The position numbers were made by a program, and so were the translations under genes. This document shows positions 1 through 11,097 of a stretch of 64,000 nucleotides of DNA, one piece after another; positions within the stretch are counted from its first letter, which is position 1, and every line of letters starts with the position of its first letter. This DNA is from Trichobilharzia regenti (taxonomy: Eukaryota > Platyhelminthes > Trematoda > Strigeidida > Schistosomatidae), in NCBI GenBank assembly GCA_944472135.2, contig OX235270.1:72549168-72613167 (forward strand). The letters run 5' to 3'. The notes below the pieces were generated by a model, which did no database searches, was not told the DNA's origin, and was given only the letters and a program-made list of their open reading frames with translations.

Positions 1-340
1 AGTAGTAAATTCTTTGCAGTTATTCCTCTGTCAATCTCACCAACACGTACATTATCAAGCAGTTCAAATATTACCAAAGGAAATCATAATAAGGCTTCAT
101 AGCTATGTATTTCGCCAACAATGGATATGCATGTGGCTGCACTGTGAATCAATAAGTACATCCTTACTAGTTTCAGTTCTGAGGCATGATCATGAGACAA
201 ACTGAACATTTGTCCTGTGTAATTTGTAGCTAACGTGTCCGTCCTAAAGTATTATTATTACTTAACAGTGTACGTTATACAACAAAATAGTGTATACACG
301 GGCTTACTAACTGAAATCCAGTTAATTTAAAAACTTTTAG

Positions 341-2567
341 GCTGAAAAGGACAGAAAGCAAGAGGAGTATGAAGCAACTAATGCTCTGAAAAACCGTATT
401 CATCGTCTGGATGAGGATGAAGTCGAATATCTACAAACGTTATCTGCTAAACAGCACAAAGCCGATTTGGAAAAGGAGAAAGAAATCGCCGAATTAGTAA
501 AAGAAGCAAAAGTATCCTTTTTAATGAGCTTGCTACATTCTAATTTTAAATTTCCCTACATACTTCACCTTTGTGATCCTATTTTCGCTAGTTTCTTGAC
601 TTAAAGTAAATATTCAGGCAAATCGACCAGTCCATGTTTCGTCTACAAATACTATATCTGGTTTGAGCACAAAGTCTTTTTATAATAAAGGAGGTTCAAG
701 TCAACGAGCTCTCATGGCTAGTGCTGTTAAACGGACTTCGTAAGTAGTTTTGTATAATTTTATACTTCTGGCTATTGCAGTAGCTTGGATATAGTTGGCC
801 CACAGTCAAAGCGAGCAAATACAAGGACATCTGGTAAGTAGATAAGCATTTTATTTGGTTTTCATCATTGTTCGGCGTTGTTTAGGGAAATTGAGTTTAT
901 ACTACGTTTAAGGTGACTTACGGCTTCCTCATAAGCTGCAAGCAAAATAAGCACCATGTTAGTAGGGAAATAATTAAATTTTGATGGAGGTTATTCAAAT
1001 TATGCGATCTAGTCCCCTTTTTTGTAAATAAGCTGCCGACTGGCTCTTTTTGCGAATTCCTTCTGGCCACCTTAACTATACTGTGCTAACTTGGGGGTTA
1101 CTCGAACTTGTTCAGCAGTGTAGAGTCTTAAGGAGAGCTGTCGTTTAGGTCACAAATGCTTAGTGTCATCGTTGTGATTCAATCTTATCGTAGATGTGCT
1201 GGTGGATTTCACTGGTTGACTTCAATGTAATGTCAGTCGACTTACTACTAGAAGAAATTCTCGTTTATGTAGAGTCCGTATACTACAAAGTCCTTAGGAC
1301 TGAACACCTTGGACAAATATCTGACTCTAAATATCGTGCAACCTACTCGTGTTAAATGTAGGGTAATGATATAAAACTGAACTTCATCTACTATTATTTC
1401 AAAGATGGGAAATAAGTTTGTTAAATACATTGAACACTCTACTTATTTCAGGGTTTGCTCCACCCCCAGTGAACTGGTTGTTGGAAAAATCTTATCATTG
1501 GATACGATGGGCTCGTTTAGCATTTGCTAACTTGTATTAATTTCGTTATGTCATTTGGTGTCCCATTAAAGGACGTCTTCTGCATAACAATTCGTCATGT
1601 CATAACAGTACTTGTCACCGATTATACTGCATTTAGGAAATAGTATCAGTCTTCTTTACAATCGGGTAACCATTTCTTAATCTGTTAACTTTCTGTCTAC
1701 TTCCAAACGTAACATATATTTGCTTATTGTCTAGACTAACTAAGAAAAGTCTTCCAAGTTCGGAATTATGTCTATTAGAATGTACTCATATACAAGGTAG
1801 TCTGTAGCTAAAGCACATACTCGACAAATACTGATAATTCTTCACGAATCTTCTGCACTGCTAAATGATATCTACATAATCTATCCATGTTCACTACGAA
1901 GCTGACTAAACAGTGTTTCTTCCGAAATTGCAGTTTGAGAATAAATATCTATCTGAGCACAGTTGTACAAATATATTCCATTGGTGGGAGTTGTCAGTCA
2001 TAATTACAGAGTGGGAACTGAATGTCTTATATCATAAGTCGGACTAATTGTGTAGGAATTAATGATGCTACCTAATTGTCGAAGAGGAAGTAGGTAAGGC
2101 GGACTTTGAACTCAAGAACCGCTGTTCGAAAGTCAAGTACTAAAAACATTGATACACATCTTCATTGAATAGTTAGTCTATTTCTGTCAGTCACATATTT
2201 AAACTATTTTCAAGTTAATTTTGTATGAATTGAAAGTGATTTATCAATTTTATGGTGTTTACTCTAAAATCCAATTTTTTTTCACCCCACAGCTTCAAAT
2301 GAAAAGTATCCAATCGATCCTTTGGCAAAAGTGTATGCGGATGAATCAACTTATCGTAGTATGTCTAAGCAATTGAGTGGATCTCTTGACGTACTACCAG
2401 GATTGAGCGACTATTCAGATTCAGACTCAGATTCTGAGAAGTCAACAGATTCCACTAGTGACGACTCAACAGATTTAGAAGATTCTGTTTGTACATTACA
2501 ACAAATAGCGTGTACAAGAATTCTTTATACTAAAGCTGAAGGTTCTACAGACAATGGAAGTGTATGA
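341..2567 (+). CDS. PSME3IP1: FAM192A/PSME3IP1 (NIP30) orthologue, exons 2-5 (left copy, 5' partial)
   Basis: Exons read from the sequence are 341-511, 618-739, 781-833 and 2293-2567, each with AG before and GT after, and phases that join without a break. Exon 2 gives a charged helical segment (AEKDRKQEEYEATNALKNR) followed by RLDEDEVEYL, the NIP30-domain signature. The last exon gives VLPGLSDYSDSDSDSE, matching the acidic Leu-Pro-Gly-Leu tail of animal FAM192A proteins, and ends at the TGA at 2565. In mammals this nuclear protein binds the proteasome activator PA28-gamma (PSME3) and modulates its association with the 20S core; that role is inferred here from the family. Exon 1 would lie about 7.4 kb left of the window, judged from the right copy. 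Confidence 0.85.
834..2292 (+). other. Intron 4 of the FAM192A orthologue (left copy)
   Basis: Begins GTAAGT and ends with an acceptor CCCCACAG before exon 5. The sequence is AT-rich without a supportable ORF or recognisable repeat. A short antisense ORF at 1248-1430 resembles no known protein. The right-copy equivalent is 46903-48361. Confidence 0.75.
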
Positions 2568-3610
2568 GTGATACTATTTTTTGATGTACGGGCTTGCGCT
2601 TTTATCCTCTTTCTGGATATTACCTATTGTTTGTGTGACAAGAACATATTTATTAGTTGACTTAAATAAACAGACTAATTTGTGTATCAGTAAGCAATTG
2701 CTTAATTGAATAATTTTTGCATTGGAACTCTGTACTACTATTCCTCTTGGCATTGGTCATCACTTATACTTTCATGATGTAATTATAAGCATCCGTGTCT
2801 AAATATGTGAGTTGAAAACTAAGGGCTTGTAAATTTCTGATAAATGTCACAATTGTTTACATTACAACTTGAGTCATATTCACTAGTGGTCTGTTTGAGA
2901 ATAATTGTTTTAGTTGCTAATGACAAACAGTGGTTTGGGCTCGATCTTAACCATAGTGCGTATATGTGATACAAGATAAAGGAAATATATCATAACATCA
3001 TTAATGTGTTCATTTCTACTCTGGTATTCATCTGAATCGCCGAAATAAAAGGAGTATTCCTGAAGTGTAGTTCAGTAGTCAGGTTACATGCAATCAGCAT
3101 TCTTGCTTAATGCAATTAGTGAACAAAGAATATTCTTTCAATAAATTCCTCAGTCTCTACTGTTATATATCAATATTAGTTACGTAATAAAACATTGTAT
3201 ATTAACAGTAGATCGTTAGGGCAAATAACCATCGTCTACTTTTCTGAAAGTACAACTATCTTTAAGTCCGACTGCTGTTGGAATAAAGTTCAAAGTGAAT
3301 ACGTCAGCATGTGTAGTGTAAAAGTATATTGTCAAATTGAGGTGAATAACTATAATAGGCGGCGTTAAGGTGAATGCGAAACGAGCACTGTGATCAAAGT
3401 TCTATGATAGCAGGTAAGAGTTTTGAATAATGTTCAGTATATGTGAAATTGAGTATGCAGTCAGAAGAAATAATCACATTAGAATCTATCCAAGCAGAAA
3501 GAGATTAATTAACGTGTTTAGACGATTTAATATTATTAAAATAGTTGGGTGTATTTCAATCCAGGAAAAAAGAGGTGGAATGATAGTTTAACGTAACGGT
3601 AACGTGGTAG
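2568..3610. other. Intergenic AT-rich stretch after FAM192A
   Basis: This holds the presumed 3' UTR of the FAM192A orthologue, with AATAAA-like words soon after the stop (for example around 2665). I see no coding potential, RNA gene or structured repeat in the remainder. The equivalent stretch in the right copy is 48637-49679. Confidence 0.5.
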
Positions 3611-3619
3611 TCGAATCAG

Positions 3620-3960
3620 AAGTGTAAAGGACGATCACCGTCTTGGGCTTCTCGGCATGGGACTACATAGATACATCCAACATACTTTTCGGACTAGTCC
3701 AAACTTACCTCTTTGAGTATTAAAATCACCTAAGATAATGGTATGTGAATGTCTTTCTTTTACCAGTAAAACGGATAACTTCTGATGAAAGCCATTCTTC
3801 CACTTTATCCAGGGTGTATTCATTTGGAGATTACCAAACGGCGTCGATGACTTTTACTGCTTCGCCTTACTTTTACAGATTCATCTCAGTTGGACAAGAC
3901 ACTGACGGCTACCCACCGGGAGCTAATCAAGTACTGAGTTTTATGCAATCGTTACACTAA
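3620..3960 (-). mobile_element. RTE-clade LINE endonuclease remnant
   Basis: On the minus strand 3823-3635 reads MNTPWIKWKNGFHQKLSVLL followed within a few residues by a hydrophobic strand and GDFNTQRGKFG. The GDFN motif after a helix and short beta strand is characteristic of the apurinic-type endonuclease of non-LTR retrotransposons, and the wording is closest to RTE elements of schistosomes as I know them. Only about 60 residues survive and no reverse transcriptase follows, so this is a dead fragment. Its outer limits are approximate. Confidence 0.5.
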
Positions 3961-5029
3961 CAAGTAGATATATATCCATATAATATGTGTGTTTGTTTGA
4001 CAGTCTGATATATTTTGCTATGTATATATGGATCGATATTCCATTATAATTAGCCAATCATTTTAAGACTGTCTATTGATTTGTTCATTTTGAATATTCG
4101 CTCACACACTTGTGTTCACACACTTTCGGACATTTATATATAATTTTGCTCTCACACTCTTGTGTGACATTGATTCTCCTGGTGTTTTGGAAAATAGAAG
4201 TATCATCGCAAACCTAGTGGTCTTCTGATTTCCGTCTTTCTTGCGTCAGGACTATTAAATTCTCGACCAGTACATAACACAAGTCGACGAGAAGTTAAGT
4301 AATCTACTTAATAACAGTTGAGTGGATTTTATAGAGTCACCGTGTTGATCAGGTGGACTTATGTGAATAACCAAACTTTCTGCATGTTTCAATGACAAAA
4401 ATCCAAAGACGGAGATGCTCGAGTTGTGTCTACTTAGCACAAAGTTTGGATAAAGAAAGCTCTGATATGAAGTTAGAAACATGGGTCTAAGAAACTAGGG
4501 ATAGTGTTTCTCTGGCTAGAGTTGTTAATAGTGGTTACAGAGTTGTGAAAAAGCGGAGGAACTGTTTGTGAAATAGTACTATTGGTGAGAGGACAATAGG
4601 AAGGTAGCAACCTGTCCTCTTCGCATAGTGGGACCATCGGCCTAAACTTCGATTATTGTGATAACACATCACTGCTTCTTGTTCCTAAGTGATTCTATAT
4701 ACAGGTTGCAGTTAGCGCAGCACATTGTTCGTTCCAAATTTGACGGAATAATAGAAATCCATACAGTTCTGTTATCCTAACAGGGTCGTTGTTGCTCCAA
4801 ATTAAGTGAAAAGTCTTCATTGTGTAATAAAAAAGAAGACACTCAGAGAGGCATCAGTGTTTTCCGATAAAAATAATCGAACCCATCAATTTACACTTCC
4901 AGTCGTTTTTCGATGGACAATGAGTTAAATTGCGCCTACACACACGCGGTGAGAGAACTTTTTATTCCCTTACGTTCCCAGTGCAACATAGGGCTTCAAG
5001 CTGGGGGCTTGAAGTTTCGGTGGCAGTGG
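3961..5029. other. Non-coding, AT-rich; a few simple tracts
   Basis: No supportable gene. The stretch contains short imperfect tandem wording (ACACACTTGTGT-type, about 4100-4170) and a perfect inverted repeat, CTTCAAGC and GCTTGAAG, near 4994-5014 just beside the SINE. Right-copy equivalent: 50030-51098. Confidence 0.4.
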
Positions 5030-5190
5030 TGTTTTTATTTTTACGGGATGAGGTTGTTAGCCTCACACCCAACCTCCACTCTTTACTAGTCTTATCGCTG
5101 CCTTAGCGAGGTAAAGGAGTGCGTCGACCGAGGATGAACCCCGGACCACATGCGTGGTTGGCGAGCATTCTACCACTGTGCTACCTACAC
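5030..5190 (-). mobile_element. tRNA-derived SINE, family 2
   Basis: Read on the minus strand, the element begins near 5187 with GTAGCACAGTGGTAGAATGC, which fits an RNA polymerase III A box (TRGYNNARNNG). About 40 nt later comes CCGGGGTTCATCC, which fits a B box (GGTTCRANNCC) with one deviation. The far end has an A-rich tract (minus-strand GTAAAAATAAAAAC at about 5033-5046) that could be the tail. No acceptor-stem pairing supports a functional tRNA gene. The boundaries, especially the 3' one, are approximate. Confidence 0.55.
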
Positions 5191-5799
5191 ACTGTGAGAA
5201 GATAAACGTATTTATTTGTTTGTTTACTAACTTGAAAATCAAAATTACTATCGAATTAAGACAATAATGTATAGTTCTGACTTCAGACTACTATCATTTA
5301 ATATTTCATAAGATTTTGACGCTTGATTGACTGTCATGCAAACATTCATTAGCAGGTAAATTGTGGCATTCTGGCACAAATCACTTCTATAGGTTTTGGG
5401 TTGGTTTTCCTAATCGGACCCAGGCACAGACTTAATGTCACACTACTGCTGCCATATATAATTTTTTCTGAAAGAATAATGAGTTCATCTCCTTTATTTT
5501 GTATCGTCATTATTCTTCGTTCCTTGAGTTCTGAATTGAACACAGGACTTCATCAGCACACCTCCATCACACTCACTTGCAGCTGGCTACTTGACAGATC
5601 ACAAACTTCCATTTCTTCCATGCTACCCTAGGACGCCAAACCCATCGATTTCCATTCAGCTACCAATCAACAATCTGCCACATGATATCGCTCAATGGTC
5701 ACCTCGCATATGTCTAAGGCATATCCAGTCCCTTCTCCATATTTCCTGGTTAAACAATAGGTTCTTAGCTGGTTTTGTGCCTGTCAAAGTCCCTTGTTG
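5191..5799. other. Non-coding stretch between SINE and RTE remnant
   Basis: Short ORFs on both strands (5349-5543 minus; 5401-5631 and 5591-5800 plus) overlap each other and show no family resemblance. I see no supportable gene or RNA. Right-copy equivalent: 51260-51868. Confidence 0.35.
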
Positions 5800-5817
5800 A
5801 TTATACTTTCTGAACAG

Positions 5818-6120
5818 TCAACCATGTGATGTTAAGTATCGAGCCGGAGAAGGCATTCGTTGACGGAAATGCTTTTCGTGAAGACAGCGCCAAGTCTCTG
5901 AATCATACAAAAGCAGTGACGTGACATTAGTGTCAAGAGTTTCGGTGGTGTTCGTTGCGTTGAGTCCTGGAGGTCTACACGCTAGTTTTAGAACAATAAA
6001 CGTCTGTTTTGCTTTCCCTATCCCTATCCGATCCTGGTTGATCGTGACATTCTCATCTGTGATGCTCACCTGTAATCGAAACGATGCTGACCTACTTACT
6101 AGTCAGTCAGGTAAGTGAAA
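5818..6120 (-). mobile_element. RTE-clade LINE C-terminal remnant
   Basis: The minus-strand frame contains IGKAKQTFIVLKLAC and, after a degraded linker, LDTNVTSLLLYDSETWR. This pair corresponds to the region after the reverse-transcriptase palm in RTE-type ORFs (IGKAR...F..L..., then ...VLLYG.ETWR). It is short, isolated and without the catalytic domain. The limits are approximate. The right copy differs by one substitution that changes Ala to Thr in the linker. Confidence 0.5.
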
Positions 6121-8676
6121 GAGATTAGTTCCTTTACATCCTTCCCGTTGATTGTGATTGGTGCTTGCTGTTGTGGTCGGTAGTGGTGGTGGTGGTCATG
6201 TATCTTTGTCACATCTATCTTCTCTATGTTCACCTTGTTTCCTTTCTTCGCTGCCTCCTCCTTTACCAACTTGTTAGTTTTAGCTTGTTTAAATCGATAG
6301 ATCAGAAGTTAAACTGCAAACAGTTACTCCAACCTACATTAACCTTCGTAAATGAATAAGTGAAGATTGTGTAGAAGTCACTCAGTAAGACGAACGTTTC
6401 ACTCAATTTGTTTCAGTTAATACTGGCGATGAGAAAGTCCTTTCTTTGAAAAAAAAACAACAGTATTATACAGCTGAGTGAGTGAATTCCCCGAAAAGAG
6501 ACTTCGCTGGGCATTTCAAATGCTAGAAAAAGTGAGATCCTAGCTGCATAAAGGTGGTGGTAGTGTTATTGGACAGAAGTGATTACGTTGAGAAAATGGA
6601 AGGTATTCTGAATGATTAAACTAAACTCCAATCTCATGTTAATTTCAAAGATCTCAATATAAAAGTAGGGAAACTAATGACGGACTCCCTTAAAAAACTG
6701 AACCAAAAGGGAGTATTATCAGCATCCATTTATGAGTTTATGAAACCAATATGTTATTCATATATGATATGATTATGAGCAATAAAATGTGCTCGAAATG
6801 TCATCAGTAAATATTACTGTATAACACTATGAGACTTTATCAAAATAAACTTTATCCACAATGAAATTATACTGTACCACAGTGCACAGGTTCTATTCTT
6901 ATATCGGCAGGTAATTCGTGACGGATTTTCCAACACGATTATACGTTGAACAACACACGTAGACGATGGTGCGTTGAAGGTGTTATGCTACTATTTGATG
7001 TGATTTGACAGTGGCTAGCAGTCGAATTCGAAGCGCTCTTTCCGCTTCATTTGCGATTCATCAACTAGAAGTGTATGCTTCCTAGTGGATGATGATGGAT
7101 GGTGCTCCTACTAAAACTTCTCGGTAGTTTTAAAATCCAGAGCTTGTTCACTAAGCTACTGAACCACGAGAACTTTGATGGCTAAGGTCATTGAGAAATG
7201 AAAACACCCCAAGTTCCTACATTCAAATACATGGTAAACTAAAAAGACAAAATTTAACCTCAGTACATATCAGTTTGTCACACTAATTAAATGAAAACAG
7301 CCAAAAGTTGATTGACACATAATTAGTACACACTGAAGATTTTCATGAACCTTGAGAATAAGTGCGATGTCAGTTGGGATCACTTTCAAAGTGTGAGAAG
7401 AAACTTTATACAAGTTACTTCATTAGTAAGAAGATATTAAATACACTGACTGATTTCAGTTGCACTGAAAAGATCAACATGTCTAAAATGCAGTTTCTCA
7501 TCTACTAAGTGGCGATATCAATATTATTGGTCTGAATGATTCTTTGACTGATCAGAGTTCAGATGTAGAGATACGATGAATTTCCTCAAGGTTTCCCACA
7601 CGTTTAAACGCCGAACACTAGCAAGTATAATTAATACCTAAAGCTTCCTTCCTAATAAGTAGAAATGTATTACAGCAGGAGGAAAACGTGCGTGTTTCTT
7701 ATCACTCAGTTTAAGTGTTGACAATGTATATTTGTCCTATGGACTTTAATAAACACCTGATAGAGATATCGGTTCCCATCAAACAACTAGCTTTCATTCC
7801 TCATTTATATTACTACCAGAAGCAAGCGATGCACTAGTTGTATTCCACTGAAAAAGAAGGGCATTAAGTGCATGAAAATAAGTCAAAGAATATACCAGCG
7901 TACAGAGGTTTATACTGCACTCGTGAAGGTAGTATATACAAAACTGAACTAAAATTGACATGCCACTAACGATCAGGAGGAATAGAGTTATGTTGAAAGT
8001 ATTAATACCGATTACTTCTTAGTTTACTTCTGAAAGCTATTGTCATTTATTCACTTAGTTCCAACTTGTTAGTATGGGAAATAATGGGTTGGACAGAATT
8101 CGTCACAGAACACTCTCACTACTATTAGAATAAGGTAAATGGACATTGGTGATAATAAGAATTATTATTATTATTATCGTTTATCTACTTATTAATTACT
8201 AAAACTCCTATGAATAAGCTAACAGGCTATAAAGAGCTATTCTGCGTTGTGCTTGGTGCGGTATATTGAATGCAAAACCTTTCAGAAATACTCGTTTCAC
8301 TTATTATTAAACTGGATTCATACAGTACTACTGAGTCTATTTACCAGTAGGTGTCACTCAATTCACAATCTGACAGTCTCATATTATTACTAATTTAACC
8401 GTGAATGTACTTCCTCACGTCAGTCCAACAAAACGTAACCCATAGACTATCCAGGTAACTTTTGAGACAACAACACAACACTTCTTTACGATACGACTTG
8501 CTAACAACACAGTACTGATCTATTTTCCTAGCAGTTTCTTCATTCAGAAGAAGTTAACTCACATAATAAATAGTGAGTTGTGATAATGTTAATCTTTCGG
8601 ATCTGAAATTTCTGGCACGTTTTGTTTTTATACTGTACAAACATTGTTAACGTTGACTGTTGCTTTGAAATTTCAG
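6121..8676. other. Long non-coding stretch, possibly part of an intron
   Basis: There is no supportable coding exon over 2.5 kb. It may be intergenic or intronic to the gene whose exon opens at 8677, because that exon begins with an acceptor and its 5' partner is not found. Contents seen are a short dispersed repeat near 6761-6865 and an (ATT)n tract near 8160-8178. Right-copy equivalent: 52190-54745. Confidence 0.4.
6761..6865 (+). repeat. Short dispersed hairpin-bearing repeat, copy 1
   Basis: A segment of about 100 bp that recurs in diverged form at 13051-13145. Shared landmarks are GAGCA and TGTGCTC arms forming a hairpin, then GAA(A/C) and GTCATCAG, TATTACTGTATAACA and TTTATCAAAATAAA. 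The two copies differ at many positions, so this is an older interspersed repeat. Its class is unknown. Confidence 0.55.
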
Positions 8677-10560
8677 GCGGAAATAAAAGCACCATTGTTC
8701 AAGTTTTCACATCTTTCTACGGATGTAACAAGTCGTTTTTGGAAAGTTCCTATGGAACATGATGCAATACGGTATCGCCTTTATCCAAACAATTCTTTTG
8801 TTACAAAAACTGACACTAATCATAACCAGTACAGCCTAGGAAACTCGAAAATTCTATCAAGATCTTCATACGCACTACTATCTCCATTGAATGATAAGGA
8901 GAGGATATATATGTGCTCTAGTTTTAGTTCAATGCCACGAAGTAATTCCGAATTAATGCTTGACTCAATGTCCACGCGTAAAGTCACGTTCTCTCGTATT
9001 CATTTACCCGAATCTATCTCTATTCAACTAAGCGAGAAAATGTGCAGGAAAATGTATGACGATGAGAGTAATTCTGTCAAAAATATTGATGAAAACACAA
9101 TTGCTTCATGCACGATATGTGCAAATAGTCCATTGAATAAAACACTCACAGGCTTTCAACACTTTCAGCTTCAGTTACTTCATCACCCCAAGAAAATGAT
9201 TCAGAAGAAAACAGACGATATTATAGGATTCAATCATATGGTGTTTCATCAGCGTTTGAAAGCTACTATTGGTCTGTTGATATTTTGTAAGGTAAGTTTT
9301 CTTTGTAAAATCCTTATTTTTGTACTCGAGGCGTGTAAGCCAAAAACATCTCGCAAGTTTGCACTCTCGACTAAAAATTAGACCCGCTGTTACCTAACTG
9401 CCAAGTTAGGTGTAAATCTGAAATAAGTGAATTGTTACTGCCCAGTTCAGTTAGGTACGGCTGGATATGGATGTTAAGCTGGAATGTAAATGTTATCACT
9501 AGGTCATCCTACTCTCGTAGGTCAAATGGTAATGCATAATCGACTTTCACTACCAGTGGAACCCCAGTTACGGAGAATATATCAAGACTATTTGAAGTAT
9601 TTTAATAGGAGTCTAACAAAAAGAGAAAATACCCATTCATTGAACTCTGACCGATTACTTTCCCATGTATAAGAATGTACTGGACACAACTGTCTAACCT
9701 ATGACACAAGATAACTTTATTAGATATTCCCCCTGATAGGATTTTTGTAGCAAATAACACTTCCAGACCACAAATAAATACTTCTCCACACAAAATCTCA
9801 CCATAAAACATTATAGATGCGGAATTAAGAACGCACTATTAGTTTTTGACCATGATACCATTGGATAGTTTACCACTTACCTATCTTTGATGATGACTAG
9901 TAGATACTACTTAAACTAGTGCTAACAAAAATGCTTCACTGAAGGTGATTTTCTTAAGCTGAACAGGACCACCCTACAGTTACATTGGGTGGTTAACATT
10001 ATTCGTCTTCAACAAATAATCTGTATTATTTTATTTGTCGAATTAGCATATTTCACATTAGTTACAAACTAGGTGTCATATTTATCATTATGTTAACAAC
10101 TGTATATTTCTCTCCAGGTAAGTATGAATACTTATGTACCAAACTCACTGGGTGATTTAATTGAAACCTTGAGCAAAGAATATGATACTCGGTCAAAAAG
10201 TAAACCGTGCAAACAAATGGACCAAAATCAACAATGCAACGTAAACCGTTCAAGAAGCTATGTACAGCTAGACAGACAACACAGTATTCGAGAGAATTCC
10301 ATCATGAAACAACCGGTAATGCGTTCAAATTCTTTTACCTACAAACAACACCATAGAAGTGTTGTTTAAGGAAGCATTTGTTAGCGATTATTTTATTACT
10401 ACTAGTAATAATAGCAAAATACATGTCACTGCCACTACCACTACTAGAAGTGCTCTCGCTCCAACTTTTATTGGTTTTGCCGATAGTAGCACCAATAACG
10501 AATATTTACGCTACAAACTGCTATCTATCCTACAGGAACCTTTCCAAAAGTAACTGCTGA
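8677..10560 (+). CDS. Unrecognised multi-exon gene with hydrophobic C-terminus (left copy)
   Basis: The proposed exons are 8677-9291 (after TTTCAG, before GTAAGT), 10118-10315 (after TTCTCTCCAG) and 10357-10560, ending in TGA. All joins are phase 0. The third join uses a candidate 41-nt intron at 10316-10356 (GT...AG), a size known for schistosome introns. The first exon gives about 205 residues starting AEIKAPLFKFSHLSTDVTSR, hydrophilic and Ser/Asn-rich. The second has GDLIETLSKEYDTRSKSK. The third begins with basic residues, then a strongly hydrophobic run (LLAIILLLLVIIAKY) and a second one (LSLQLLLVLPIVAPI), suggesting membrane anchoring near the C-terminus. The 5' exon or exons were not found. 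I recognise no family. The frame choice in 9140-9291 and 10316-10560 is uncertain. Confidence 0.45.
9292..10117 (+). other. Probable intron of the unrecognised gene
   Basis: Runs from GTAAGTTTT after 9291 to a pyrimidine-rich acceptor at 10117. It includes short ORFs on both strands (9490-9672 plus, 9602-9811 minus) with no resemblance to known proteins. Right-copy equivalent: 55361-56186. Confidence 0.45.
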
Positions 10561-10845
10561 ATGGTAATAACTTTATTCACGTTATCCATGAGCTACTGAT
10601 TTGTACAAATCACAAAAAGATTTTCATTTGTCTTCTTATTACCTAATTTAATACTTCGCTTTTTGATGTGAAACTGAACTTTTTCTTTCTTGTGAAAGAT
10701 ATAACTGATTTCACAATCTTTCCAATCTAATTGTTGATTAACTGACGATAACCATACGCCAAACAATCACATTTTAAAAAGATTTACTAATGTACATATT
10801 CTAAAAGTAACAATTATTCTCTTATACTTTGAATATAGTTATTTA

Positions 10846-11097
10846 GTTAATACTTCGAGTGTCAAGTCATCTAGTTCAGTTACCACACTGCATAGTCGAT
10901 CAAAATACATAGTATTGAACGACAAAATTCAGTGTCGTACAGTCACCTGCTCTAATGAACTTCCTTTATTAGGCTTATATCCCGGTAGATGTCGTAATCA
11001 TACACAGACTACCTTCTGTGCGTCCACAGAGAAAGTTAGCTTTCCAAAAGACGAATACATATCAGGATTAAGATGTGGTGATCGTCTTACTACTTGA
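10846..11097 (+). CDS. Candidate further exon or short ORF, unrecognised
   Basis: An open frame of about 83 codons ending at the TGA at 11095-11097 and open on the left past a TTTAG acceptor-like site near 10853. It reads Ser-rich (VKSSSSVTTLHSRSKY), then NDKIQCRTVTCSNELPLLGL, with several cysteines. It could be a 3' exon of an alternative transcript of the gene at 8677 or a chance ORF. The duplication gives no evolutionary test because the copies are identical. Right-copy equivalent: 56915-57166. Confidence 0.2.
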   Translation, partial: VNTSSVKSSSSVTTLHSRSKYIVLNDKIQCRTVTCSNELPLLGLYPGRCRNHTQTTFCASTEKVSFPKDEYISGLRCGDRLTT

